From NCBI GenBank assembly GCA_963734955.1, contig CAVTJO010000014.1, positions 1 to 64,000 on the forward strand: a DNA stretch of 64,000 nucleotides, read 5' to 3'. Within the stretch, counting starts at the first letter, position 1. Each line of letters starts with the position of its first letter. This DNA comes from UBA11986 sp963734955. GTDB taxonomy: Bacteria; Bacteroidota; Ignavibacteria; UBA10030; UBA6906. A program made the position numbers and the translations under genes. This document shows positions 28,769-38,966 of the stretch, in pieces. The notes under the pieces are model-generated. The model searched no databases and was not told where the DNA came from. It saw only the letters and a program-made list of their open reading frames with translations.

Positions 28769-30037
28769 TTACTTCAACATCGACAGCTTCCGAACGTCAG
28801 TGAATACCTTGCCATTGGTTCCGACTGTCGACAGGCGCAGCAGGTACACACCACTGGCCAGGTGCTGGCCAGCATTGCCCGTGCCATCCCATTCCATGAT
28901 GTAGTAGCCTGCCACCTGGGTCTCATTCATCAGTGTCCGCACCCGCTGACCCAGAATGTTGAAGATCTCCAGGCTCACTTTGCTCTCCACCGGCAGCGCA
29001 TACTTGATGTTCGTCGTCGGGTTGAACGGGTTCGGATAGTTCTGTGACAGTGCGAACTCTGTCGGCAGAGTCCCATCGCCAATCAGCTTCACCGAGAACT
29101 TCGCCAGGCCGCTGTTCGTGATCTTCATGCTGCCTTCACCCACCATCTGCTTCGAATGGAACACCCTGCCGCCAAGACCATCGCTGATCTCATACGACGC
29201 CGTTCCCTTTGTTACCTTCCATGATATTGTCAGCGGATAGGCATCAGACTGAACCGTGACGGGGAATTCCACTGCAGCGTTCACCTTCTGCGCATGCGTT
29301 CTGACCATCGAACCACCCCGGGAGGTTTCAAACCGTGCATCAAACGCTCCTGCCGGTGGTGCCGGTGGCATGTCATACAGCGCAAGAGGTATCGCCTCAC
29401 TGGCATCTGCGCCGAAGTACAACGTCTGTGAACCACCTCTGCTGTCAGTGATCGTCACACTGTTCAACTCATCCGTCTGGCTTGTCCCCCCTCCCTGCAC
29501 CTTCGCAGGTCCAGTGAGCGGAGGATTCGCCAGAATAAATTGACCGGCTGCATTGGCCTTAACCCAGTATGCCATGCCCGGTGTCAGTTGTGTAACAGGA
29601 CTGTAACCCGCAGCATACCCGAACCAGTTGGATGACCTCAACCCTGGCGGTATGCTAACGATGGTATTCGTATCAACCGGGTTGGAAATCGAGCCAACCA
29701 TGTTCCAGCCTGCCAGAACAGTAGCAGTATCCCGGGTCAGTTGCACGCCCGAAACAGTCTGTCCTATTGCAGCCGGGAATTTCTCCCAGTACCCCGTCCC
29801 GTTCTCCATCGTCCGATCCTGAACATAGCCTGTTCCGGGTTGGAAGAAGAACGCATAGTCAAACGATGAGCTCGGGTACAATACCCTGACCGAGTCATTC
29901 GTCACCGTCACAGGGTTGGAGATCATGTTCCACCCGAGTGCAAGCGACACGTTGATATTGACTGTTGTGGTGCTCGCGAATTCATCGGCGCCTATGTCAG
30001 GCGTCGTTGCATTGCGCGATATCGCCGTCAAAGTCAA
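28769..30037 (-). CDS. C-terminal cassette fragment of the broken giant gene
   Basis: This open frame holds the shared cassette: INVSLALGWNMISNPV, GWNMVGSISNPVDTN, the PPAPPAGAFDARF domain, then NYPNPFNPTTNIKYAL and a sorting domain ending VRKLSMLK. The first ~10 residues are read out of the proper frame; homology starts at RNATTPDIGADEF, the end of a beta-helix region. The apparent first Met has no ribosome binding site and lies inside the larger gene, so this is a fragment created by the indel near 30018 rather than a separate gene. Confidence 0.7.
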   Translation of the reverse strand: MTLTAISRNATTPDIGADEFASTTTVNINVSLALGWNMISNPVTVTNDSVRVLYPSSSFDYAFFFQPGTGYVQDRTMENGTGYWEKFPAAIGQTVSGVQLTRDTATVLAGWNMVGSISNPVDTNTIVSIPPGLRSSNWFGYAAGYSPVTQLTPGMAYWVKANAAGQFILANPPLTGPAKVQGGGTSQTDELNSVTITDSRGGSQTLYFGADASEAIPLALYDMPPAPPAGAFDARFETSRGGSMVRTHAQKVNAAVEFPVTVQSDAYPLTISWKVTKGTASYEISDGLGGRVFHSKQMVGEGSMKITNSGLAKFSVKLIGDGTLPTEFALSQNYPNPFNPTTNIKYALPVESKVSLEIFNILGQRVRTLMNETQVAGYYIMEWDGTGNAGQHLASGVYLLRLSTVGTNGKVFTDVRKLSMLK

Positions 30038-30040
30038 CCG

Positions 30041-33000
30041 TCACACCTGCGACAGGTGTCCCAGCATTGCTGGCCGGCGAGGAAGGATTGGTGATGTGGA
30101 GATTCTCAGCCACCAACGGATCGACAAACATCGGGTCGGCATTGATGCTGTTCGCATCGCCTCCCGATGCAGTCTGCCAATCCGCAAGGGTAAGATGATT
30201 GACACCTGCCCATGCACCAAGAACACCTGCTGCACCATCGGCAAACAGGACGTTGTAGTTGGAGTTGAACGCTCCTCCGCTTGCCGGCGTGCTGCGGATC
30301 GCATAGTCAGTCCCCGAACTGAAGCGCTGGTTATGGAAAATGTTGTCGCGCAATGTTGTCTGGCTTGGTGCCGTCCGCACATACGCGTCCGTAATACTGG
30401 CAGATGCGGAGACACGCCGCCGATGTACACCGAGTTGAATGCCACGATCATCGTGTCATCGGTGCCACCGTTGTCATTGATACCGCGGTACACAACATTG
30501 TCGTTGGTTCCCACATTGCCCAGCACGATCATGTTGTTGGTCCACTCTGTCTTGAACGCCTGACCTCCCGCTGCACCCGAGAGTCGCAGACCAATCACCA
30601 CTCCGCCCGGAGTCAGGGTCTGCAGATCCTTGAAGGTGTTGCGCGTGAACGTCTGGTTCAGACCAGCCGCCACATACGCACCGCGGGTACCACTGGCTCC
30701 CACTGTTGTTGTCGCTCCAAGGTCATGAACATTATTGCCTTCCGCCAGCACTCCGTTCACATTTGCGCCGGATCCGGCCGAGATTCCGGCAATCAAAGCC
30801 GGTGTCCCGGTTGCATTAATGTCATGGATAGTGTTGTTGCGGATGATCGTGTTCGTGATCGGACCCGTTGCACTGGAGCCAATCAGGATACCTGCATACG
30901 TTGCTGCTGCACCCGTGCTGGCCGCAGGCGACGTCATGTAGAAGCTGTTATTCTCAATGACCAATCGGTCCGTGCTCTCGACTGACCAGAAGCCGTACGC
31001 GCCTCCGCCATACGTCGCGTTGGCATTACCATAGTCAAACACACGGCTGTTCCTCAGCGTGTCGTCCATATCCACCACTGGCGGAGCACTGTAGAACGTT
31101 ACTCCCGCGGTCGGACGTACACCGAGATACGATGTGATGTCGCAGTTATCGATCACGTTGTTGTTGCATCCGCTCGGAATAACGTTGTCCGTCGTCCAGA
31201 CCACCCCGATGTTCGGGTGGATATGGCCTGCCTGCAGCGTGCAGTTCACAATCCGGTTAAATGATGAACCATCCGTGAACCAAAATGCGGCATTTGCCAC
31301 GCCACCGGTTCCGGTGTTCTGGATCGTCAAACCTTCGATCGTCACATAGTTCGCCGCTGACAGGATAACCAACCCGCCTACTCCACCATCGTTCCCCACG
31401 ATCGGTCCCGGCGTCGCTGCAACGTTCGGCTTGATTGTGAATGTGTTCGTCACCAGCGATCTGCTGTTGACAGTGCCCAGACCACGGATGCGACCTGCCT
31501 TCATCGCACGGTCTCGCATATTGCTCTTGAGTTTTGCAATCTCATTCCCAAACAATGCCTCACCGAGCTCACTCGATGCCATCCCTCTCGCAGTGACTTG
31601 CTTACTTACGACTGAGGATCGATCCGTCACCGCAGCCTGACCCCTTGCCGCTGCATCGGCAAACGTGCCAAGACCGGGGATACCTCCGATAACGATCGGG
31701 AATACCTCTCCGGCGCTCGTGTAATCAGAATTCAACAGGAACTGAAGCGGTCCATCGATACCGCCAAAGAACCACGTCAAACCTTCCGAAATACTCGGGA
31801 AGTTCGCTCCTGCCGTACCCACTGTGAATGTCAATGGAGTTGACACCACGAACCGGTTCGGTGCCGTGACCGTCGCGTTCGGTGGGTTGCTCGTGGAATC
31901 CCTGCCTGCGGGGTTGGTTGTCACCGCAAGGTTGGAGTCCTGTGCTGCAACATAGTATTCGACAAACGTCATCGAAGACAGCGAAGGCAACGGGAAGGTC
32001 CAGGTGTTCGCACCCGGAGCCGTACGCGTGCCCGTGATCGGTGTATATGAGCCGCCGAGCGGAATTGTCGCTCCGCTTCGGTACCACAGCCGCGGCCCAC
32101 CTGCCACCGTGCTGTCCACTCCGAAGTCGTCGGTGATCGTTGCGGTCAGCGTGAATGCACCCGGTGTTGTGGTGCTGGAGAGCGGCGTGTAGGTAATCGT
32201 CGGCGGATAGTTCGACGGAGGAGGAGGAACCTCTTCGACCCTGACAGAATCGATGAACATATCGCTGCCGTAGTCGCTCCATGCATGGAAGCCGACCTGT
32301 ATGGTGCCCGTGTATCCTGTCAGTGGAACGAGATGTTCTCGCCACGACTGGACAGCGTTTTCTCTCAGGAAGGTTGCCAGGCTTGTCCAGTTGGTCCCGG
32401 CATTCGTTGTCACATCGAGAGTCACACTATCGAGAGCCCCGTAGAAAGGATAATGGAACATTTGGAAGCGCACCTGCAAGCCGGCCGTCGGAACCACCAA
32501 TGGTGGCGTGACCAACCGGGCGTTGGAACCTGCTGGTGCATTGTACGATTCGAAACGCGCTTCCCCTACACCGCTGTAGGGTAATTGCACCGGATAGATA
32601 CCTGCAGTGACCCGCTCCCAATTATATGTACCGTTCAGAATCTCTGACGACCAGCCAACGGGCGGGAAGGTGACGGCTTCAAATCCTTCCGCGTATGGAA
32701 ATACCGTGACTGTCGGATTGGCTAATGTCGTAAACGACCAGATCGGGCAGCCCGTTGCATCGCCGCCAGAACCCGTCGGGACGATTTGCCAGTAGTACGG
32801 AGTTGAGTATGACATGTCCGGCGTCGGATCGTATGTCAGCACATTGCCGAGATTCGTGCCGTTGACAATGTTCGTGGGCGGATTATCCGTCCCAAAAAAC
32901 AGCTTATAGCCCGTCACCGTGCCGCCCGTGGTGGGGGCAGACCAATTCAATGTTGCCGTGATGGCAATGTCCGTTCCCGCGTTCACAGGCGAGACGAGCC

Positions 33001-35521
33001 CTGCGGGATCGGGAGGACCAACCGGCAAGGGCTCAATGCGAATGCTGTCAACACCCGAGCCGTACGCGTTGAAGCTGCCATCGCTCCAATCGCGGAATCG
33101 GAAATAGACGTTGCTGCCGGCGTAGGGACTGAGGTCGCGAATCACTTGACTCCATGATGTCTGGGGTGCTGGAGCTGACAGGAAGTCAAGGGTAATCCAC
33201 GTCGACCCGCCGTTTGTGGAGATCTCAAAGAATGTCGTGTCATATCCTGCAATCAGTGGATTGGAGGTACGACCTTTTTCAAGAGTGAGTTTCGGTCCCT
33301 TTCCTGGCACATCGAAAGTGCCTTTCGGCCCCTTTACCGGCGCAGCGAGAGATGCGTCAGCATCCTTCCACCACCAGGTGATTCTCTGGTTGGCCGGAAG
33401 GTTGATGGGTGGCGACGTGAGAATTGAATTGCCTGTATGACTGTAGACGATATGAGCATCGGCCGCGCCGGCATACGCGTTGCCTGTGCTGCGGGTCCAC
33501 AACGTTGTCCCCGTGTTCGTCCAGCCGTACGGCGGGAAGGTAAGGCTCTCAAACCCCTCGGCATACGGGAATGCCGTGATTGTCGGGTCTGCGCCTATGG
33601 TGAATGACCAGATCGGGCAACCTGTGGCATCGCCGCCAGGACCTGTCGGGACAATCTGCCAGTAGTAGGTTGTCGAGAATGCCATGTCAGGGGTCGGATC
33701 GTACGTCAAGACGACGCCGAGGTTCGTGCCATTGACAATGTTCGTTGGAGGCGTCACGCCGCCACCATCCGTACCGAAGTACAGCTTGTAACCTGTCAAC
33801 CCACCACCGCCACCCGGTGTTGACCAGTTCAGTGTTGCCGTCGGCAGCACGTTTGTCGCAGCGTTCAATGGCGACACAATACCTGCCGGATCGGGTGGAA
33901 TAAGCGGCGTCTCACGGATGTCGACGCTATCGATAAACATGTTGTTGCCGTATCTGCTCCACGCGTGGAAGCCGACATTGATGACGCCCGTGTACCCGGT
34001 GAGGTTCACGATATGCGACTGCCATGCGTTGGTCGCATTGTACCGGAGGAATTTCGCAACGCCTGCCCAGGTCGTGCCACCGTCCGTGGACACATCAACA
34101 GTAATGCTGTCAGCATTGCTGGAGTATCCATTGTCGTGATACATCTGGAAAAGTACCTGTAAACCCAGCGGGGGTACCTGTAGCAATGGTGTCATTAAAC
34201 GAGCATTGGCGGGTGCTGCAGCGTTGTACGATTGGAAGCGCGCTTCGCCAACACCTCCGTATGGGAGCTGTGTCGGATTCGAACCGGAAGTCACCCGATC
34301 CCAGTTGTAGGAACCGCTGAGAATCGCTGATGTCCAATTCGTTGGAGGGAAGGTGGTGTTTTCAAAACCTTCCGCGTACGGGAATGTGGTAATGACAATT
34401 GGTGCAGCTTCAGCAACTGCGAAATCGCTCATTCCGGTGATGCCTGTTGCTTGCGTGCTGGTTGCTGTGCGCGTTCCCGCGGTTGGCAATGTCCAGTTCG
34501 GAGAATCATATTTCCCAACCAAGAAGGTATTTGTGTTTGCACCCGCATCAACATCGCCCGCAACAAAGTTGAACGTTGAGCTGTAGTCCGTGAAGGCGAG
34601 CGTGTTGACATTTGTGAGCGTCCAGTAGCGATTGACGCTCTTGCTTCCATTGAGGCCTGAGGTTGCAATGGCCGGATGATCGCCTGCTGCTTGCGAAACG
34701 GTTGCAGCAACATCACCGGCTGTTGTCACACTTGAGAATGCCAGGTTGATCGGTCTGTAGGTTGTCGCATCACCGATTTCGAACGTAAGCGACGGAGCGC
34801 CGAGGCCGACATTCTTCTGGAGATTTCCGGCAATGTGACCGCTTGTCCGTGAGACTGATCCTGCAGCACCAATGGCCAATGTGTTTGCACCGGTGCTGAT
34901 GACGCCCGAGGTGAGTGTGAGCGCGCCGGGAATCGTCTTGGGGCCATCCAGTGTGATCCCTGCGGCGTTACTCATGGTAACGTTTGTGGGTCCACCGGCT
35001 GTTGGCCACTCTGACGGCGTAGTTGTCAACGCAGTAGTTCCATCGTACTTCAAAGTCCCGCCTGCGCCGTAGGTAATCGTCTTACTGTGGTAAGATTGAT
35101 TGTGCCACTTCTCATCGAGAGAGTGCCATTCACGGTAAGGTTCGCAGTCATAAGGACATTTCGTCCAACAACTCCGCCACCCTGAATCGACAAGGTTGAC
35201 AAGTGCAGTAGGAGCATTACAGCTGATCGTGTAACCGGTCGCGCCACCTGAAACTGGCGTGGTGTTGCCATCGCCCATGTAGAAATATGCCTCCTGTAAT
35301 ACTGTAAACTCCGGTCGAAGGCACAGCGATACTTCAGGTCCCGACCTGTGCGCGACGCATCGGAGGCGGCAGCATTCGGGAGCTCCAAACGTCACTGACC
35401 CACCACTCATGTTAAAATTGGCAGTGGCTGTAAGGTCAAAGGCATTGTTGCCGGCGGTTGCAGTTGCTGGACCCCTGTTGATGAATCGTAATGTTCGCAC
35501 CGGTGATGGTGGTCGTCCCAC
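30041..35521 (-). CDS. Central fragment of the broken giant gene: cleaved-adhesin-like and beta-helix domains
   Basis: Reliable coding runs from about 34960 to 30405. In order: beta-rich repeats (NVTMSNAAGITLDGPKTIPG), three cleaved-adhesin/MAM-like domains each starting FPYAEGFE.(T/V)TFPP, two FnIII-like units (GYKLYFGTD) between them, an Ig-like unit, a charged spacer, then a right-handed beta-helix (IRNNTIHDINATG). Both ends of this frame are non-homologous shadow sequence (e.g. Arg-rich after GGVSPHLP), marking frameshifts. No start signal fits 35521. Confidence 0.65.
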   Translation of the reverse strand: MGRPPSPVRTLRFINRGPATATAGNNAFDLTATANFNMSGGSVTFGAPECCRLRCVAHRSGPEVSLCLRPEFTVLQEAYFYMGDGNTTPVSGGATGYTISCNAPTALVNLVDSGWRSCWTKCPYDCEPYREWHSLDEKWHNQSYHSKTITYGAGGTLKYDGTTALTTTPSEWPTAGGPTNVTMSNAAGITLDGPKTIPGALTLTSGVISTGANTLAIGAAGSVSRTSGHIAGNLQKNVGLGAPSLTFEIGDATTYRPINLAFSSVTTAGDVAATVSQAAGDHPAIATSGLNGSKSVNRYWTLTNVNTLAFTDYSSTFNFVAGDVDAGANTNTFLVGKYDSPNWTLPTAGTRTATSTQATGITGMSDFAVAEAAPIVITTFPYAEGFENTTFPPTNWTSAILSGSYNWDRVTSGSNPTQLPYGGVGEARFQSYNAAAPANARLMTPLLQVPPLGLQVLFQMYHDNGYSSNADSITVDVSTDGGTTWAGVAKFLRYNATNAWQSHIVNLTGYTGVINVGFHAWSRYGNNMFIDSVDIRETPLIPPDPAGIVSPLNAATNVLPTATLNWSTPGGGGGLTGYKLYFGTDGGGVTPPTNIVNGTNLGVVLTYDPTPDMAFSTTYYWQIVPTGPGGDATGCPIWSFTIGADPTITAFPYAEGFESLTFPPYGWTNTGTTLWTRSTGNAYAGAADAHIVYSHTGNSILTSPPINLPANQRITWWWKDADASLAAPVKGPKGTFDVPGKGPKLTLEKGRTSNPLIAGYDTTFFEISTNGGSTWITLDFLSAPAPQTSWSQVIRDLSPYAGSNVYFRFRDWSDGSFNAYGSGVDSIRIEPLPVGPPDPAGLVSPVNAGTDIAITATLNWSAPTTGGTVTGYKLFFGTDNPPTNIVNGTNLGNVLTYDPTPDMSYSTPYYWQIVPTGSGGDATGCPIWSFTTLANPTVTVFPYAEGFEAVTFPPVGWSSEILNGTYNWERVTAGIYPVQLPYSGVGEARFESYNAPAGSNARLVTPPLVVPTAGLQVRFQMFHYPFYGALDSVTLDVTTNAGTNWTSLATFLRENAVQSWREHLVPLTGYTGTIQVGFHAWSDYGSDMFIDSVRVEEVPPPPSNYPPTITYTPLSSTTTPGAFTLTATITDDFGVDSTVAGGPRLWYRSGATIPLGGSYTPITGTRTAPGANTWTFPLPSLSSMTFVEYYVAAQDSNLAVTTNPAGRDSTSNPPNATVTAPNRFVVSTPLTFTVGTAGANFPSISEGLTWFFGGIDGPLQFLLNSDYTSAGEVFPIVIGGIPGLGTFADAAARGQAAVTDRSSVVSKQVTARGMASSELGEALFGNEIAKLKSNMRDRAMKAGRIRGLGTVNSRSLVTNTFTIKPNVAATPGPIVGNDGGVGGLVILSAANYVTIEGLTIQNTGTGGVANAAFWFTDGSSFNRIVNCTLQAGHIHPNIGVVWTTDNVIPSGCNNNVIDNCDITSYLGVRPTAGVTFYSAPPVVDMDDTLRNSRVFDYGNANATYGGGAYGFWSVESTDRLVIENNSFYMTSPAASTGAAATYAGILIGSSATGPITNTIIRNNTIHDINATGTPALIAGISAGSGANVNGVLAEGNNVHDLGATTTVGASGTRGAYVAAGLNQTFTRNTFKDLQTLTPGGVVIGLRLSGAAGGQAFKTEWTNNMIVLGNVGTNDNVVYRGINDNGGTDDTMIVAFNSVYIGGVSPHLPVLRTRMCGRHQARQHCATTFSITSASVRGLTMRSAARRQAEERSTPTTTSCLPMVQQVFLVHGQVSIILPLRIGRLHREAMRTASMPTRCLSIRWWLRISTSPILPRRPAMLGHLSQV

Positions 35522-36405
35522 CAGTCATTGTCAGCCTGTCCGTACAGTGTCACGGTTCCAGCCAGGAAGTTCATTGTTCCGGAAGTTATTGTTGTACTGT
35601 TGTTTCCGCTCCCCTGGAGAAACGTTCCACTCGTGTTGCAGGTGAGATTACCACCTGTGATTGTCAGAGACGCTCCCGGATCCGAGAAGTTTGCAGTCCC
35701 GGAAATGATCAATGAAGCATTTGCATTGCCGAGGAATGTGGTTTCGTTTCCATTGGAGAATGTCAAGGTTCCCGCTGTCTGTTCCCATGTGCCGGCAGTG
35801 AAAGTCAAGACGCCTGAACCGCTCTTGGACACATCAATACTGCAGACTACCCTGTTGCCAACTGCACCCTTTGGCGAGAGTGAAGCCTCTGAACCTTGTC
35901 ATCACAGGTGTTGAGCCGCTGATGATCTGGTCACCTGTAGTATTGTTGAATGTGACGTTGCAAACTGATATTGCGGCAAAGCCCACCAGTTGGGAGAGAT
36001 CAAGAGTACCATTGTTTGTGAGGTTGCCGGTTAGAGCCAGGGTGTTTGTGGTAGCCCATCCTACGGTAAGTGACAATCCAACCGTGGTAGCAGTGGCACT
36101 CGCCGACATGGTAATTGATGTTGCATCAAACGCCGTTACCGTTGTAAGTGCGGGAATACCTGTCCCGCTGATACTCATTCCTACAGCAACTCCAACGGTG
36201 GAACTGACATTAGCAACGATAGCTGATCCGGTTGTAATATCCCCGGTAGGAGTGAAAATGGGTGGAGTATTAAAAATGCCTCCGGCTGCTATGGTGATAT
36301 TTCCCGTCACGACAACGGCTCGTGCGGCAACGCCGTCAAACGTGAGTCTGCCGCTCACGCCTTGTCCGACCGTCAGGTTCGTGATCGTAACAGCCTGATC
36401 GATTG

Positions 36406-36588
36406 TCACGGTATTGCCGTCGGCGATAATGACGTTATCCGTGCAGTCGGTGGTCCTGCCGGACTCCAGGTCATTGTCGACCAATTGCCCGACGCGGTGC
36501 TCGTGTAGGTGGTTTGAGCAGACGCTGTTGTCCCAACTAAAAGGACAACAACGAGAGTCAACATGAAGAATAATGTAAATCGTTTCAT
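36406..36588 (-). CDS. N-terminal signal-peptide fragment of the broken giant gene
   Basis: ATG at 36588 preceded by CAGGAGGAG. The signal peptide (MKRFTLFFMLTLVVVLLVG) ends ASAQ, followed by GNWSTMTWSPAGPP, the start of a GNW-type beta-rich domain also found at the start of the 42166 gene. Coding sense is lost near 36438 and the frame stops at 36406; homology continues in the overlapping 35834..36484 frame (TDNVIIADGNTVTI). The 580-bp region upstream (36589-37167) holds only the conserved element at 37033-37085. Confidence 0.65.
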   Translation of the reverse strand: MKRFTLFFMLTLVVVLLVGTTASAQTTYTSTASGNWSTMTWSPAGPPTARITSLSPTAIP

Positions 36589-37032
36589 AACTCCTCCTGA
36601 TGAAGGGAAGACGATGATGATGGGTGGTTGGTTAGAAACACTCGTGAAAAGAAACTCTGAGATCGAAATGGGGAGAGTCGGGCACATGACGCGGAGAACG
36701 GCGCGACAATGCGCCCGCGAAAACGATAGTCTGGGGAATACCGCTGTGGAGTGTCCCGGCTTGCAGTAGATGCACGGACTTCAGTTGTATCAAAATGTGA
36801 TTATGTATTCGCCGTAAACGTGATGCGACTATGACAGAGGGACACGCTACTGTTTCCCCCGCAGTGCCGAGCGCGTGCTTCGCCCCTTTATGGGAGGACC
36901 CGCCCCAACCGGGCTCACTTCAAGATGGGAAGAAACAAAACTGGCGACGCGTTCTTGAGTAAGTAGCGGCCAACTGCAGGGAAATGAAACTTGGGAAGCG
37001 ACCAACTGAACGAAGTTACACGTGCCGCCTTC

Positions 37033-37085
37033 CAAATACAACTGTAGAGAACACGGGTTTTGACCCCGTAGTACTACGAGTATCA
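37033..37085 (-). other. Conserved intergenic element, copy 2
   Basis: Minus strand: ATACTCGTAGTACT, then ACGGG-GTCAAAA-CCCGT (5-bp stem), then TCTCTACAGTTGTATTTG. Copy 3 (38124-38175) has the same order of blocks with a CGGG-CAAAAA-CCCG stem. It lies ~80 nt beyond the stop of the response regulator at 37168 and about 450 nt before the next start. Confidence 0.5.
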
Positions 37086-37167
37086 AAAACACAAATCTGA
37101 AGTCACTCTAGGTCGACAACTCGCAAGATAAGGCGAATGTGGAGACGCCGCTCCGGGGTTTCATGCC

Positions 37168-37845
37168 TTACTTTTGCGGCTCTGCATCGAAGGTGATGAT
37201 ATTGTTCCTGAGTGCCCAGCGAACAAGGCTGATCGCGTCCCGGGCGCCGGTTTTCTCTTTGATGTTCGCCCGGTGAAATTCCACGGTCCGGGCGCTGATG
37301 CCGAGATCCACGGCAATTTCCTCGCTCGTGCTGCCAGTGACCACAAGCTGGATCACTTGCGTCTCCCGTGGCGTCAGGTCAACCGGTCTCCTCGTCTCCA
37401 TCGATGACTCGCTGCCGGGCGCGTCGGGCAGCTCCCGTCCTGCTGAGACGGAGAAAAACTCGCCGCCTGCGTGCACATTCCGTATGGCCTGCTTCAATTC
37501 TTCCGCGGCACAGCTTTTGGAAATGCACCCGCTTGCGCCGGACTCCATGATCTTCCGCATGTACTCTTCATGGTCGAGGTGCGTCACGGCAAGCACTTTC
37601 ACGGCAGGGTGTTCATGGGCAACAAGGGCGGTCGCTTCAATGCCTTCGAGCCCGGGCATGTTGATATCCATGAGCACGACATCGGGGGCAAGCGCCCTCA
37701 CTTTCTCACAGGCCTCGGGGCCCCCTTTCGCCTCGCCAACAATGCAGATATCCTTTTCATGGTTGAGCAATGCAATCAACCCTGCACGGACAAGATCATG
37801 ATCATCGACAACAAGAACGCGTATGTGTACCTGGTCTGGTTCCAT
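37168..37845 (-). CDS. NarL/FixJ-type response regulator
   Basis: 225 residues from ATG 37845 (MEPDQVHIRVLVVDD), preceded by AGGA; the open frame extends to 37929 but the extra residues are Arg/Cys-rich and outside the receiver fold. Receiver ~9-125 has the acidic pair in VVDDHD, the phospho-acceptor Asp in VVLMDINMP, and the conserved Lys in SKSC. A LuxR-type helix-turn-helix occupies ~160-220 (LTPRETQVIQLVVTG, ISARTVEFHRANI). DNA-binding transcription factor controlled by phosphorylation. It lies 450 bp downstream of a kinase/regulator pair and may be a second target of that kinase. A TATAG-AATA-CTATA inverted repeat lies ~120 bp upstream. Confidence 0.9.
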   Translation of the reverse strand: MEPDQVHIRVLVVDDHDLVRAGLIALLNHEKDICIVGEAKGGPEACEKVRALAPDVVLMDINMPGLEGIEATALVAHEHPAVKVLAVTHLDHEEYMRKIMESGASGCISKSCAAEELKQAIRNVHAGGEFFSVSAGRELPDAPGSESSMETRRPVDLTPRETQVIQLVVTGSTSEEIAVDLGISARTVEFHRANIKEKTGARDAISLVRWALRNNIITFDAEPQK

Positions 37846-38123
37846 TCGTCCTGAGACAGTTTTTAGGTGACAGCCCCTGTAACCGGCCCCCCGGACTCGT
37901 CTGCAGGTGGCAGCAGACATGAACGACACGCCTCAACGAAGGCTATGGCAATCAATGAAGTATAGTATTCTATAATAGAAGAACTCCCGGAGGTCCGAAC
38001 GACCCATGAGTTTCTGCTTCTGTGGTTAACCTGAGATCACCACTTCAAGCCGGGAACGTGAGGAGAAGGTACAGATCATCCTCGAAGAGATTTGAGCCAG
38101 ACCAACATAACTGCCCAACACCT

Positions 38124-38175
38124 GAGAAACAACTGTTGTCACCACGGGTTTTTGCCCGCTTTTCTACGAGGTATA
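38124..38175 (-). other. Conserved intergenic element, copy 3
   Basis: Minus strand: ATACCTCGTAGAAAAG, then CGGG-CAAAAA-CCCG hairpin, then GACAACAGTTGTTTCT. It is the closest match to copy 2 and sits in the 450-bp gap (37846-38297) between two response regulators, ~125 nt after the stop at 38298. Nothing else is recognised in this gap. Confidence 0.5.
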
Positions 38176-38297
38176 GGGATTTTTCGCGGAGGGATGGAGT
38201 GACGGCAAGAGAGTAGGATCCCGCCTCTTGCGGATAGTCCTTTAGACTGAGGGGATGTGGTGCGGTTCTTTGAGGGTTCCCACGTCGCCTGGAAGCC

Positions 38298-38966
38298 CTA
38301 AGGTCCAAGTTCGACAAGCTTGTGTACAATCGCATACTTCACGAGACTCGCAGTATCATGGATGTTCAGTTTTTCCATGACATTGGTGCGGTGAAACTCC
38401 ACCGTCCGGACGCTGATGAACAGCTTATCCGCAATATGCTGGTTTGACCAGCCCATGGCAACGAGTTGAAGAATTTCCTGTTCCCGGTTTGTAAGTCGAT
38501 GGGTGGTGGGTGGTGGCGCACTTGTTCCGTTGCCCTGGAAATATGCGTCTGCCATGGCCGCGGACATGGACGGCGCCACGAACCGCCTCCCCGCCTTGAC
38601 CGTACGGATCGCCTTCGTGAGATCTTCGAGGAGGGAGCTTTTCAAAACGTACCCGCTCACGCCCGAGTGCATCATCCGCTTGAGATATTCCTCATGCTCA
38701 TTCTGCGTCAACATCAGAACGCGGGTCATGGAAGCCGTCTTGAGAATTTCGGCGGCAGCCTTGATGCCATCCATCACGGGCATGCTGATATCCATCAGCG
38801 CGACATCCGGAGTACACTTCCGGGTCTGCTCCACCGCCTCTACGCCGTTGGAGGCCTCCGCGACCACCTCCATATCCTCCTCCTTCGACAACAGGGCAAT
38901 GATGCCCGCACGCACAAGGTGGTGGTCGTCTGCAATCAGAATCCGGATTTTCTTTTCGGGCGCCAC
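38298..38966 (-). CDS. NarL/FixJ-type response regulator, cognate of the adjacent kinase
   Basis: 222 residues. I choose the GTG at 38966 because AGGAG lies 8 nt upstream and the codon overlaps the kinase stop as TAGTG; the frame could open at 39011, but that adds residues inside the kinase gene. Receiver ~8-125: ILIADDHH acidic pair, phospho-Asp in VALMDISMP, Lys in LKSS. C-terminal LuxR helix-turn-helix (LTNREQEILQLVAMG, ISVRTVEFHRTNV). The one-base overlap implies translational coupling to the kinase, so these two form a cognate pair. Target genes are unknown; the neighbouring surface-protein genes are candidates by position only. Confidence 0.9.
   Translation of the reverse strand: MAPEKKIRILIADDHHLVRAGIIALLSKEEDMEVVAEASNGVEAVEQTRKCTPDVALMDISMPVMDGIKAAAEILKTASMTRVLMLTQNEHEEYLKRMMHSGVSGYVLKSSLLEDLTKAIRTVKAGRRFVAPSMSAAMADAYFQGNGTSAPPPTTHRLTNREQEILQLVAMGWSNQHIADKLFISVRTVEFHRTNVMEKLNIHDTASLVKYAIVHKLVELGP

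Larger units (their letters stand above)
28769..36588 (-). pseudogene. Giant T9SS surface-protein gene broken by about ten frameshifts
   Basis: One gene of about 2600 codons can be followed from ATG 36588 (AGGAGG upstream; signal peptide MKRFTLFFMLTL... ASAQ) to the stop at 28769 only by changing frame repeatedly. Junctions where homology jumps frame: ~36438 (SPAGPPTA to TDNVIIADG), ~35868 (FTLAKG to AVGNRVV), ~35527, ~35470, ~35385, ~35335, ~35285, ~35190, ~35100, ~30405 (GGVS to ASASITDAYVRT) and ~30018 (DFDGD to RNATTPDIGADE). Most are single-base changes. The 34.9-30.4 kb middle is intact. Layout: beta-rich autotransporter-like repeats, three cleaved-adhesin/MAM-like domains, FnIII-like units, beta-helix, shared C-terminal cassette. 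It is either a decaying gene or locally poor sequence. Confidence 0.75.
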
